Below are positions 17,971 to 27,200 of a stretch of 64,000 nt of DNA, one piece after another (position 1 is the first letter of the stretch; each line of letters begins with the position of its first letter). The notes beneath the pieces were generated by a model that made no database searches, was not told the origin of the DNA, and saw only the letters and a program-made list of their open reading frames with translations. The position numbers and the translations under genes were made by a program. Source of the DNA: Bacillota bacterium (GTDB lineage: Bacteria > Bacillota > Clostridia > Acetivibrionales > Acetivibrionaceae); the NCBI GenBank assembly GCA_023398495.1, contig JAEWSG010000117.1, forward strand, positions 75,541 through 139,540, in the 5' to 3' direction.

Positions 17971-17999
17971 TTTACATTTTGCATTATGAGGTATAATAT
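17971..17999 (+). promoter_or_regulatory. Candidate promoter of ldh
   Basis: TTTACA followed by TATAATAT; spacing is 15 bp to TATAAT or 17 bp to TAATAT. The R4c repeat lies between it and the gene, so the leader would carry the R4 hairpins. Confidence 0.4.
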
Positions 18000-18041
18000 A
18001 ATAATTGGTAGATTAATAAATGCAATCAATATTTTTACTGC

Positions 18042-18137
18042 ATTGAACGCGATAAAGATTTTACATCGAGCTTCAATTTCCTTAATTTATTATCGTGAAA
18101 ATTCAAATTGTCGTTTTAATCATTTTCACGATTTATG
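18042..18137. repeat. R4 repeat, copy c, in the ldh leader
   Basis: TTGAACGCGATAAAGATTTT ... ATCGTGAAAATT ... AATCATTTTCACGATTTAT. The 3' hairpin (ATCGTGAAAAT / ATTTTCACGAT, 11 bp) ends 39 bp before the ldh start codon. It creates the false 27-residue extension of the ldh ORF. Confidence 0.75.
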
Positions 18138-18175
18138 ATTTATATAGAACTAATGATAAAAGGAGGACAATAATT

Positions 18176-19126
18176 ATGGAAGATAAAATAATCAAAAAAA
18201 TAACTGTAATCGGAGCAGGTTTCGTTGGTTCAACAACGGCTTACACATTAATGGTAAGCGGTCTTGTGTCTGAAATTGTGTTAATTGATATAAACAAAGA
18301 CAAGGCTGAAGGTGAAGTAATGGATATGAACCACGGAATGCCGTTTGTCAGACCTGTCAAAATATACAACGGTGACTACAGTGACTGTAAAGGTTCTGAT
18401 ATTGTTGTCATTACTGCCGGTGCCAATCAAAAGGAAGGGGAAACCCGTATTGACCTTGTCAAAAAAAACACTCAAGTTTTCAAGAGCATTATAGGAGAAG
18501 TTGTAAAATATAACAAAGACTGTATTCTTCTAGTGGTTACCAATCCTGTTGACATACTCACATATGTTACTTACAAAATTTCAGGATTTCCAAAGAATAA
18601 GGTTATCGGTTCAGGTACGGTTCTTGACAGTGCCAGATTCAGATATCTCCTTGGGGATCATACAGGTATTGATCCAAGAAATGTTCATGCCTACATATTA
18701 GGTGAGCATGGAGATACAGAAGTAGCCACCTGGAGCCTTGCCAACATAGCAGGTATTCCTGTGAGCAAGTATTGTGAAGATTGTCATGGCTGTAAAGATA
18801 GCTTATCTATGAACGAAATATATCAAAATGTTAAGAACGCAGCTTACGAGATCATAAAGAAAAAGGGAGCAACCTACTATGCAGTTGCACTAGCGGTAAG
18901 AAGAATTGTTGAAGCCATTGTTAGGGATGAAAATTCTATTCTGACTGTATCAAGCCTTTTAGATGGTCAATATGAGCTTGATGATGTGTGTCTGAGTGTA
19001 CCTACAGTAGTAAACAGGAATGGAATTGAAAGAATACTTAATGTGGATTTAAGTGATGAAGAAATTGATTTGCTTAAAAAGTCAGGAGAGTCACTAAAAA
19101 GTGTCCTTCAATCTCTTGATATTTAA
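18176..19126 (+). CDS. ldh: L-lactate dehydrogenase
   Basis: 316 residues, the usual length. The NAD-binding motif is VIGAGFVGS. ANQKEGETR carries the Gln that selects pyruvate over oxaloacetate and the mobile-loop Arg. DSARFRYLLG holds the substrate Arg and GEHGDTE the catalytic His. It reduces pyruvate to L-lactate with NADH, a fermentation end step. The start is taken at MEDKIIKK, which follows AAAGGAGG; the longer ORF from 18095 lies in a repeat. Single gene, divergent from cinA. Confidence 0.96.
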   Translation: MEDKIIKKITVIGAGFVGSTTAYTLMVSGLVSEIVLIDINKDKAEGEVMDMNHGMPFVRPVKIYNGDYSDCKGSDIVVITAGANQKEGETRIDLVKKNTQVFKSIIGEVVKYNKDCILLVVTNPVDILTYVTYKISGFPKNKVIGSGTVLDSARFRYLLGDHTGIDPRNVHAYILGEHGDTEVATWSLANIAGIPVSKYCEDCHGCKDSLSMNEIYQNVKNAAYEIIKKKGATYYAVALAVRRIVEAIVRDENSILTVSSLLDGQYELDDVCLSVPTVVNRNGIERILNVDLSDEEIDLLKKSGESLKSVLQSLDI

Positions 19127-19218
19127 GCCCGAACTTTCCCTCATAGGAATAACTAAAAACAACTTAAATCTGGAACTTTTTTGTTTATTTTAAGTCAAAT
19201 AAATGGGATAATTCGCTA

Positions 19219-19246
19219 TTGATTTATAGACTGATTATTTTATAAT
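19219..19246 (+). promoter_or_regulatory. Promoter of the moxR operon
   Basis: TTGATT, 16 bp, TATAAT; the ribosome site GGGGG follows within a few bases, giving a very short leader. Confidence 0.65.
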
Positions 19247-19261
19247 ATAAGGGGGCAAGTT

Positions 19262-20218
19262 ATGAACAATTCAGTAAAGCTACTGAAAAAAATTGTAAAT
19301 AATATTGAAAACGTTATTATAGGAAAGAAAAATTCTATTGAATTAATACTAATGTCACTTATTTGTGATGGACATGTTCTGATAGAAGATGTTCCCGGTG
19401 TCGGCAAAACAACTCTTGTGTCATCACTTTCCAAGTCAATTGATGCTTCGTTTAAGAGAATCCAATTTACACCAGACATTTTGCCGTCGGATATAACGGG
19501 ATTTACCATGTATAACCAGAAGGAAGGTAAATTCGAGTTTCATCCTGGCAGTATCATGAGCAATATGATACTTGCAGATGAGATAAACAGGACTTCTCCA
19601 AAGACACAGGCCAGCCTGCTTGAAGTCATGGAAGAAAAACAGGTCACTGTTGACGGTGAAACCTATTTTGTTCCAAAACCGTTTATGGTTTTAGCTACCC
19701 AAAACCCTGTTGAATATCTTGGAACCTATCCTCTCCCTGAAGCTCAACTTGACAGATTCTTTATGAAGGTATCCATAGGATACCCATCAAAAGAAGAAGA
19801 AAGTATGATTCTAACAAAATTTCAGCAAGCCAATCCCCTTTGCAATTTAGAGGTTGTTGCTTCGGGTGAAGATATACTTTCAATTCAGAACGAAGTAAAA
19901 CAAGTCTTTGTGGACAGGACAATAAACGATTATATAGTAGAAATTGTGTCAAAAACAAGACTACATTCGGATATCAATCTCGGTGCAAGTCCTAGAGGCT
20001 CTCTTTCACTGTTTCGAGCTTCACAAGCCTGGGCTTTTTATAATGCAAGAGATTATGTTCTGCCTGAGGATGTTAAGTACATGGCCGTACCCGTGCTGTC
20101 CCACAGAATTGTATTAAAACAGGAAGCCAGACTTAAAAAGATATCTGGGGATGAAATTATACGGTCAATTGTTCAATCAGTCAAATTGTCAGTGGTGGAA
20201 AACTATGAAAAAAAATAG
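19262..20218 (+). CDS. MoxR-family AAA+ ATPase
   Basis: 318 residues. Walker A is EDVPGVGKTTLVSSL, Walker B ILADEINRTSPKTQASLLEVMEE, sensor 1 ATQNPVEYLGTYPLPEAQLDRF, and sensor 2 lies around LGASPRGSLSLFRASQAWA. MoxR ATPases act as chaperones for assembly or maturation of partner complexes. The next two genes encode a DUF58 protein and a membrane transglutaminase, a well-known partnership. The end overlaps the DUF58 start by 14 bp. Confidence 0.93.
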   Translation: MNNSVKLLKKIVNNIENVIIGKKNSIELILMSLICDGHVLIEDVPGVGKTTLVSSLSKSIDASFKRIQFTPDILPSDITGFTMYNQKEGKFEFHPGSIMSNMILADEINRTSPKTQASLLEVMEEKQVTVDGETYFVPKPFMVLATQNPVEYLGTYPLPEAQLDRFFMKVSIGYPSKEEESMILTKFQQANPLCNLEVVASGEDILSIQNEVKQVFVDRTINDYIVEIVSKTRLHSDINLGASPRGSLSLFRASQAWAFYNARDYVLPEDVKYMAVPVLSHRIVLKQEARLKKISGDEIIRSIVQSVKLSVVENYEKK

Positions 20219-21413
20219 AATTTTGTATGCTTCACTATTTATTTTATCTCTTATATTTATATATTTCTTTGGGGGCAAGATACCTTACATGCTTTTTTAC
20301 GTTATTATCATGCTCCCGGTTATTTCTATTGCCTTTACACTTATTGCTTACGCAAGGTTTAAATTCGTCGAAGAAATTGACAAACGAATTATTGTAAAGA
20401 ATGATACAATAAACTATAAATTTAGCATATATAACAATGATCTATTTCTTTATCCATATATAAGCATTAACTTTTACGGTTGTGACACCTTGTTTTCAAA
20501 ACAATTTCAAACCAAGAGCTTTTCACTGCTTCCACTAAAGAAAAAAACTTACTCGTTTAATCTGACTTGCAAATACCGCGGTGATTACATGGTTGGTGTT
20601 AAAACAATTGAGTTTGAGGACTATTTAGGGATTTTTAAAATAGAGTACAAGCCGGAAATAACCAAAACCATAACGGTTAATCCCCAGTTGGTAAAACTTG
20701 ACAGTCTTTATATCAGAACAAATTATTTATCAGAATCGCATTCTATACTAAATAATCAATATGAAGATATTACAACTGTTTCAGACACCAGAAAGTACGC
20801 CTATGGCGACAGCTTAAAAAAGATACACTGGAAACTATCGGCAAAAATGAATGACCTCATGGTTAAAAACTTCGAAGGGACTTCAAAAACTAACTGTGTT
20901 CTAATATTAGACTTAAGGAAAAACAGCTACAGTTATGAACAAAACCTGATACTTGAGGACAAGCTGATTGAAAGTACCGTTGCGATAGTCTACTATTGCC
21001 TTTGCAATTGGATTCCCATTAACCTGGTTTACCATTTCAAAGGTTTTACTGATATTGAAGCAAAAAACACAATGGAGTTTAAAAAAATATATGATGCCCT
21101 TGCGAAAGTCCGCTTTGATCAGGAAATTGAACTTAAAGATGTATTGAGTATTTATACCAGAGACAATATGAAAAAGACAGATCTTCTGATATTTACATCA
21201 AACCTTGACTATGACCTGTACGATGAGATATACAAGACAAAGGCATTAGGATATGATGTAAACCTTATTTACGTCTCTAGCGAAAATGTAACCGGAGTGT
21301 GTGAAAGTGCAGTTAACGACATCTTGCTGGATTTACCTGAAATAGGTGTGACTCCTTACAGAGTTAATGTTGATGATGATATCAAGTTAGTTTTTGAACA
21401 TGCACAAAGATAA
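20205..21413 (+). CDS. DUF58 domain protein
   Basis: 402 residues. Two N-terminal membrane helices (about residues 5-22 and 28-46) are followed by a beta-rich region. The conserved DUF58 core is near residue 205: DTRKYAYGDSLKKIHWKLSA. After it comes a von Willebrand A-like fold (NCVLILDLRKNSYS, then LLIFTSNLDYD). It is thought to work with MoxR and transglutaminase proteins at the membrane. The start is MKKNRILYAS at 20205, with GTGG just before it inside the moxR end; the 20151 start would overlap moxR by 68 bp. Confidence 0.88.
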   Translation: MKKNRILYASLFILSLIFIYFFGGKIPYMLFYVIIMLPVISIAFTLIAYARFKFVEEIDKRIIVKNDTINYKFSIYNNDLFLYPYISINFYGCDTLFSKQFQTKSFSLLPLKKKTYSFNLTCKYRGDYMVGVKTIEFEDYLGIFKIEYKPEITKTITVNPQLVKLDSLYIRTNYLSESHSILNNQYEDITTVSDTRKYAYGDSLKKIHWKLSAKMNDLMVKNFEGTSKTNCVLILDLRKNSYSYEQNLILEDKLIESTVAIVYYCLCNWIPINLVYHFKGFTDIEAKNTMEFKKIYDALAKVRFDQEIELKDVLSIYTRDNMKKTDLLIFTSNLDYDLYDEIYKTKALGYDVNLIYVSSENVTGVCESAVNDILLDLPEIGVTPYRVNVDDDIKLVFEHAQR

Positions 21414-21455
21414 TTTTATTATACCAATAAATTATGTGAGGTGGCTTAAAAAACA

Positions 21456-24170
21456 ATGAATTTGAAAAAGCTTATTGACTTTATTTCAAAACTTCTTCTC
21501 ATGCTTCTAATGAGTTTTAGTTTTGTTTATCCTCTTACAACTACTCTTTCTTTTAAATATACCCCTCTTCAGGTTTCAGGGATGATCCTTGTAACACTTG
21601 TACTCTTATCCGTGCTGCTTGTCAACAGAACAATGATCAGAATAACGGTAATTACAGTTATTTCAGGCAGTGTTATTTTTTTTGTATATTCTTTTTTCAG
21701 CGGATTGATTTTTCGTTTTGCAGAGCCCTTTATCCGTTTAAACAACTATATTCAAAGTACCGAAACCGCTAATGAGAGCTTTACTTTTGGATACACACTG
21801 GCTTTTAGTTTTATATTTTCATTGATCGTATATATTTTTACAGTCAAAAAGTTCAACTTTTATGTAATATTCCTTGCCGGTCTTTCTATATTTTGCTCAC
21901 AATGGATACTCAAATATTTTGCTCCTGATGCCTATATTTCATTTTATACATTTGTAGTTTCTATTGTGATCTATTACTTTCTGCATGTATACAACAAAAA
22001 AGCCTTTCAGTCATCTAATGATTTTGCAAGTTTGTCCAGCTTTATACTACTCGCTTTACCTGTTTCTGTAATTATTCTCTTACTTACAGCATTTATTCCT
22101 GTCAGTCAGAGACCAATTGAATGGAAATGGCTTGATGAAAAGATAAACTATGCCTTTGGTTATTACACAAACAATACAGGAAAGTTTATGGGTTCGGATT
22201 ATTTTTCAATATCGTCTTCAAGCTTTGGTGATAACAACAATAGATTAGGCGGAAATATAACCCCAAATAATACAAAAGTATTAAAAGTTAATTCACCAAA
22301 GGTAATATACCTCAAAGGTCGCTCTTGTGATCAATACACCGGCAATTCCTGGCTAAACACTACTATCTCCTACTCAGAACTTAATGATACTAATAACAAA
22401 ATGCACTTTGACACCTTCGAATTTGAGCATGGCCGTTCCTTTCTCATAAACATATACCAAGCTCAATCAGGTCCATATTCGGATACTCCTTTTGTTGTAC
22501 CCAATTACTCAGTTATAGCAAACGATTTCCTTAATTTATCAATTGACAAAATAAGTGTATCCTATCTCGACCTTACTACAAACTCAATTTTCGTACCGCT
22601 TAAGTCGTATGATTTCAAATTCTCAAAAATTAGTAATAGCGATGTATTTGTAAATGCTGAAGGTGTTTTACTCTCACGCAGATCTTTAGGAAAAGACTTT
22701 AACTATTCCTTTTACACATATAATATGAATTATGGCAGTAAAGATTTTGAAGAGTTTATGAGGTTAAGCGAAAGATATTTATACAATGGCTATTTAGAGG
22801 ACAGTATTAATAAAGTTATTTCAATTATTTATAATAATGTGAAAAGTACTGTTGAAGATCACAGTAGCGTAAATACTGATATTGATATTGATATTGATAT
22901 TGATATTGATATTGATGCGGTGTTTAGCGATTTATATGAACTTGAAATTCGTGAAATAATTCTTTATTCTCCAACCCTTGAAGCTATGAAGGATAATCTT
23001 AGAGGTTATCTTATTGAATACTTTTCGTCAATGCTTTACATGTCTGATGATGAAAGGCAAAATTTTAAAAACAACATCATTACCCAATGCTTTATTGATA
23101 TTGAAATGCTGCAAAATTACGAAAATTCTCAAAATCTGTTTGAAAGAATAATGACTCTAAAACAATTATCAGAAAATTCCAAAACAACATATTCAAGATA
23201 TCTTAATATACCTCAAACAGTGCCTGACAGGGTGAAAGATCTAGCAGTTTCAATAACCAAGAATGAACATAACAACTACGATAAAGTAAAGGCAATTGAA
23301 CAGTATCTTTCAAGAAACTATACGTACAGTTATACGCCGGGTAATCTTCCTAAAGATCGTGATTTTGTGGACTACTTCCTTTTTGATAATAAGGAGGGAT
23401 ACTGCACTTATTATGCAACAGCTATGTCTATTCTAACGAGGTGCATTGGAATACCTTCAAGATATGTAGAAGGCTATCTTCTTCCCAACCAGCCGATAAA
23501 AAATGATCTTTATGAAGTCACAAACGAGCAGGCTCATGCCTGGGTTGAGGTATATTTTGAAGGTGTCGGCTGGATTCAGTTTGAACCAACCTCCTCATTT
23601 AGTGGCAATCTGTACCAACATGCCCAGTTCCCTCAGAGTACTCGGACTGCACAACCCTCTGGATATACTACACCTGTAAATACCAATAGTCCTTCTAATA
23701 ATAACTTGCCAAATCAGCAAACAACAAATACTAAAGCCGATTACACTAAACTTTTAGTAATTCTTGCAGCAATTCTTTCAATAATATTAGTGCTCTTCTT
23801 GATAGTATTGGCCAATATCTTAAGAAGAAAGAAAGTAATTTCCAACATAACCAAACTTCCACCAAGGGAAGGTGTACTTGAATTATACAATTACTTTATG
23901 AAATATTTAGTGTACCAGAAAGCAGATTTTGTAGGCGGAGAAACACCTATGGAACACGCAGTAAGGCTTGACAACATAGGAAGGTTCTTCCCCTATAAAC
24001 TACAGGAAATAGCCAAAATATTTGTTGATGCACGCTACACAAAAAAAGAGCTTTCGCAAAGCGATTTCAATAAGGTTCTAAGCTTTTTCCAGCCAGTACT
24101 GAAAGCTACCAGAGAGAATCTAGGAATAGTCCGGTACACTTTATACATGTATTTATTATTCAAATTATAA
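21456..24170 (+). CDS. TgpA-like membrane transglutaminase-family protein
   Basis: 904 residues. Six or so N-terminal membrane helices (to about residue 220) are followed by an extracellular region and a transglutaminase-like core. The triad is Cys650 in EGYCTYYATA, His694 in EQAHAWVEV and Glu710 in WIQFEPT, where many homologues have Asp. A Ser/Thr/Asn/Pro-rich linker follows, then one membrane helix (about 765-785) and a cytosolic tail (DUF4129-like). Third gene of the operon; 42 bp after DUF58. An acidic Asp-Ile repeat interrupts the extracellular part near residue 475. It probably acts on a surface or envelope substrate; the chemistry is not proven. Confidence 0.88.
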   Translation: MNLKKLIDFISKLLLMLLMSFSFVYPLTTTLSFKYTPLQVSGMILVTLVLLSVLLVNRTMIRITVITVISGSVIFFVYSFFSGLIFRFAEPFIRLNNYIQSTETANESFTFGYTLAFSFIFSLIVYIFTVKKFNFYVIFLAGLSIFCSQWILKYFAPDAYISFYTFVVSIVIYYFLHVYNKKAFQSSNDFASLSSFILLALPVSVIILLLTAFIPVSQRPIEWKWLDEKINYAFGYYTNNTGKFMGSDYFSISSSSFGDNNNRLGGNITPNNTKVLKVNSPKVIYLKGRSCDQYTGNSWLNTTISYSELNDTNNKMHFDTFEFEHGRSFLINIYQAQSGPYSDTPFVVPNYSVIANDFLNLSIDKISVSYLDLTTNSIFVPLKSYDFKFSKISNSDVFVNAEGVLLSRRSLGKDFNYSFYTYNMNYGSKDFEEFMRLSERYLYNGYLEDSINKVISIIYNNVKSTVEDHSSVNTDIDIDIDIDIDIDAVFSDLYELEIREIILYSPTLEAMKDNLRGYLIEYFSSMLYMSDDERQNFKNNIITQCFIDIEMLQNYENSQNLFERIMTLKQLSENSKTTYSRYLNIPQTVPDRVKDLAVSITKNEHNNYDKVKAIEQYLSRNYTYSYTPGNLPKDRDFVDYFLFDNKEGYCTYYATAMSILTRCIGIPSRYVEGYLLPNQPIKNDLYEVTNEQAHAWVEVYFEGVGWIQFEPTSSFSGNLYQHAQFPQSTRTAQPSGYTTPVNTNSPSNNNLPNQQTTNTKADYTKLLVILAAILSIILVLFLIVLANILRRKKVISNITKLPPREGVLELYNYFMKYLVYQKADFVGGETPMEHAVRLDNIGRFFPYKLQEIAKIFVDARYTKKELSQSDFNKVLSFFQPVLKATRENLGIVRYTLYMYLLFKL
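22879..22914 (+). repeat. GATATT hexanucleotide microsatellite inside the transglutaminase gene
   Basis: Six perfect tandem copies of GATATT encode (Asp-Ile)6. The unit is two codons, so slippage changes length without shifting frame. Confidence 0.95.
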
Positions 24171-24189
24171 ACTTAAATTTAAAGAAAAA

Positions 24190-24230
24190 AACACCCTCTG
24201 AAACTTTTTATCTTAGCTTCAGAGGGTGTT
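24190..24230. terminator. Terminator between convergent transglutaminase and SLH genes
   Basis: AACACCCTCTGAA / TTCAGAGGGTGTT, a 13-bp stem. On the minus strand it is followed by T7, so it is best for the SLH gene; on the plus strand only a short T-run follows. Confidence 0.85.
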
Positions 24231-24238
24231 TAACTACC

Positions 24239-27200
24239 TTATTGAATATCTACCCCATAAATCACTATATCATCACTGCTGATAGCATCATCGAGAACTT
24301 TACTCCTTGTTGTAACTCTTACATTAATATCACCGTAGAAAGGAGCATTAATCGTGAGCTTAACTTTTATTTTTCCATTTTCGCTCTTGTGTTCTTCTAT
24401 AATCATCGGTATCTTTACAACATCTGAATCTAATCCGATGAGGTTTTTATCAGAAACCAGGGAAGCTTCTTCTGCCAGTATATCAAACTTAATCACACTC
24501 CCTTTGTAAGGATCTCCTTTCTTCACTGTTTTAGCCATTTTGTTTTCATAAATCTCAATATAACTTCTTCCACCATTTTCCTCATCTGTATATTGCGGTA
24601 TTTCAAAGAATACATCAATCGTGCGTGTCTTGTTATCATTTATTTTTACTAATTTATAGCTCAATTCTATACCTTCATACACTTTACCAAGAGGCAATTG
24701 TTCGTCGGATGGATCAGAATCTGATCTTTTTGCCAGTGTAACCGGGTCAAATGTATTATACTCTGCAATAACCGTATAGTTTTTATTTATAAGATTCTCA
24801 AGCGTTATTTTAAATTTCAGCTTTTGACTTGAATTTTCAAAAGCAACCTCATCAACTTTAATCTTGAGTACATTTGGATCAGTAGTATCCCATGTATAAT
24901 CCAGGTCATCATCAGGTGCAATTGATTTGTCAAAATATATTGAATCAAGTATAGATTCAATATTTACATCATTACCCTCATGGTCTTCTATCTTAATACT
25001 CAGTTCATAATTAGCCGGTAGTGATGACACTTCCATCCCTTCAGAAGTATCAAATGGAGACAAAATATTTACGCTGAAATCATATCCGATATTAGGCTTT
25101 GTACAATTAAATGTAGGTTCTCCAACTACAATTTCAGGTTTTTGCACCTTTTCTGCTATAAGGGTAAACGTATCTTCATCATAATCTCTGGAGTTTAACA
25201 CTCCTGCTTCATCGGCTTTTAATGCAAAGTCAAATGCATTGACAGTCCACCGTGTGACTTTTAAATTATAGTCTATTTCTGCTACAACATTTGATTCCAA
25301 CTTAATTTTTGAAGGATATCCGTTGTCATCTTGTTCTACTACCCACGGACATTCTCCATATTTCTTTCTATCCTCTTTGCTAAGTGGTACTATTTCCCAT
25401 TCTTTTGACAAGGTTGGAGTTAAATTATAGATTTGTGCTCTTGCACCATAGTTAATTACATTTGCTTTAACCGTAAAATAATCAGTTCCATCCCATGAAT
25501 TAGCATCCGTATCATCAAAATTAACAGCTACTTTTGACATCCACCCAAAAAGATTATAGCAGAATTTGTAATCTTCGACAGCCTTTCCATGTGTCCGATC
25601 AAGATTTTTTGATATAGCACAGCCTAAGTCACTGGAAGTAGCAACAATTCTTCCATTTGGTTTTCTATAAGCTAAATTATTTATTTCCCTTACTATACAA
25701 CTAGGTAAACTTTTCTCTTTAGCTGTACCTGGATAAGTAAGCAAATTCAAAACTATAGTATCAGATTCTGCAATACCTTCTAAATACCTGTTGTCGTCAT
25801 TTGCCCACTCCTCTGTATCACCAAGCATGGAGAGTTCTGTATAGTATGGAGAACTTTTGTCACTATAACCTGGTGATGATACTCTTGTTGATGTTGTTTG
25901 ACTTATTGTATATATACTATCGAGCAGAGGATGAACCTCTCCATCAGTTTTCTGTGCAACCTGTGGAAACTTTATATTACTACCTGGTCTTATATCTTTA
26001 AATTCAAGCTTTTCAGGATTATCAGTTTTATCCCGTTCATCAGGATCCGAAAAAATATCCGATTTTATTTTAAGACCTGAGCAGTTTTCCCACCATAATT
26101 GCCCACCATTAGCAAGAAATTCCCAAACTTTATCTTCAACATAATCACTATACTCTATACTACCATGAGAAGTCTGGAACAATATATCATAATTTTTAGC
26201 TATTGTTTCAGATTTGAGGCTTTCGTCTTGTATATCCACTTCCCAGTATTTGAAGAATTTAGACTTATTTCTATTTTTAGGGTCTCCAGTAACTCCATTG
26301 CGATGGATATCAGCTTCAAGATCTGTCTGAGCTTTTGCAAGCTCTTCCAAACTACTAATACTATTAAACTCTTCTTTTTTTAAATTTGTATAAGGGGCTT
26401 CCAGCAAGCCTTCAAATTCACTTTTATCAAATGCTGGTGGATGAGGATTGACTAAATCCCAATCCATTGGCTTGTTTATGTTTCTGTCTAAAAGCTCCAT
26501 GATGGTAAAATCCGGGTTAGGATCTTCTCTGTCTGTACCTTCAATTGCTGCCGGTAAAATCAGTATACCAACATATATAGGTCTAGTCTGCTTGGTTATT
26601 CTTGGTGCAGGAATATAATCTTTATCTGGTTTTATGAAATTGTTTTCTGTCAAATTAAGTGCATTAAATATAAATTGTGCTGCCTGTGCACGAGTAACAA
26701 ATTGAACAGGGTTCAATTTACCGCCTTCAACGCCCTGCATAAGACCCTTCTCAAGGGCTAGTTCAACAAAATATCTGAAGTTATCGGTAATCTCTTCTTT
26801 TCCCTTGCCTTTATAATTGTTTAGTTTTGACAATTCTGGTTCTCTATCCGGGTCATAAACAAAAACTTTCCCGCCTTCATTATAATCAAGCCTTCTTGCT
26901 CCTACCATTGCCATGGCAAACTCTTCACGTGACACTTTTATGTTTTCTTTCCACTCTTCAGTACTATACAATTTATCCTTACCATCCTTACCAGGTATTT
27001 TTTTCGACATCTTCTCTTTTAAGAAGTAATTATAGTAAGATCTTATGTAGTTGTATCCCCAAAAATTGGGTTTCAGATCTGATATTGACACGCTAGTGTC
27101 AAAATCAGGATCATTCTCGTTAATCGAAAGTTTCATAACATTGTAAAGCATATAAGCCACATGTTCGCCGATAATATTATCTTCTGGACGGAAGGTTCCA

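Noticed and set aside
18095..18175. N-terminal extension of lactate dehydrogenase
   Set aside because: It is R4 sequence; the conserved LDH start follows AAAGGAGG at 18176.
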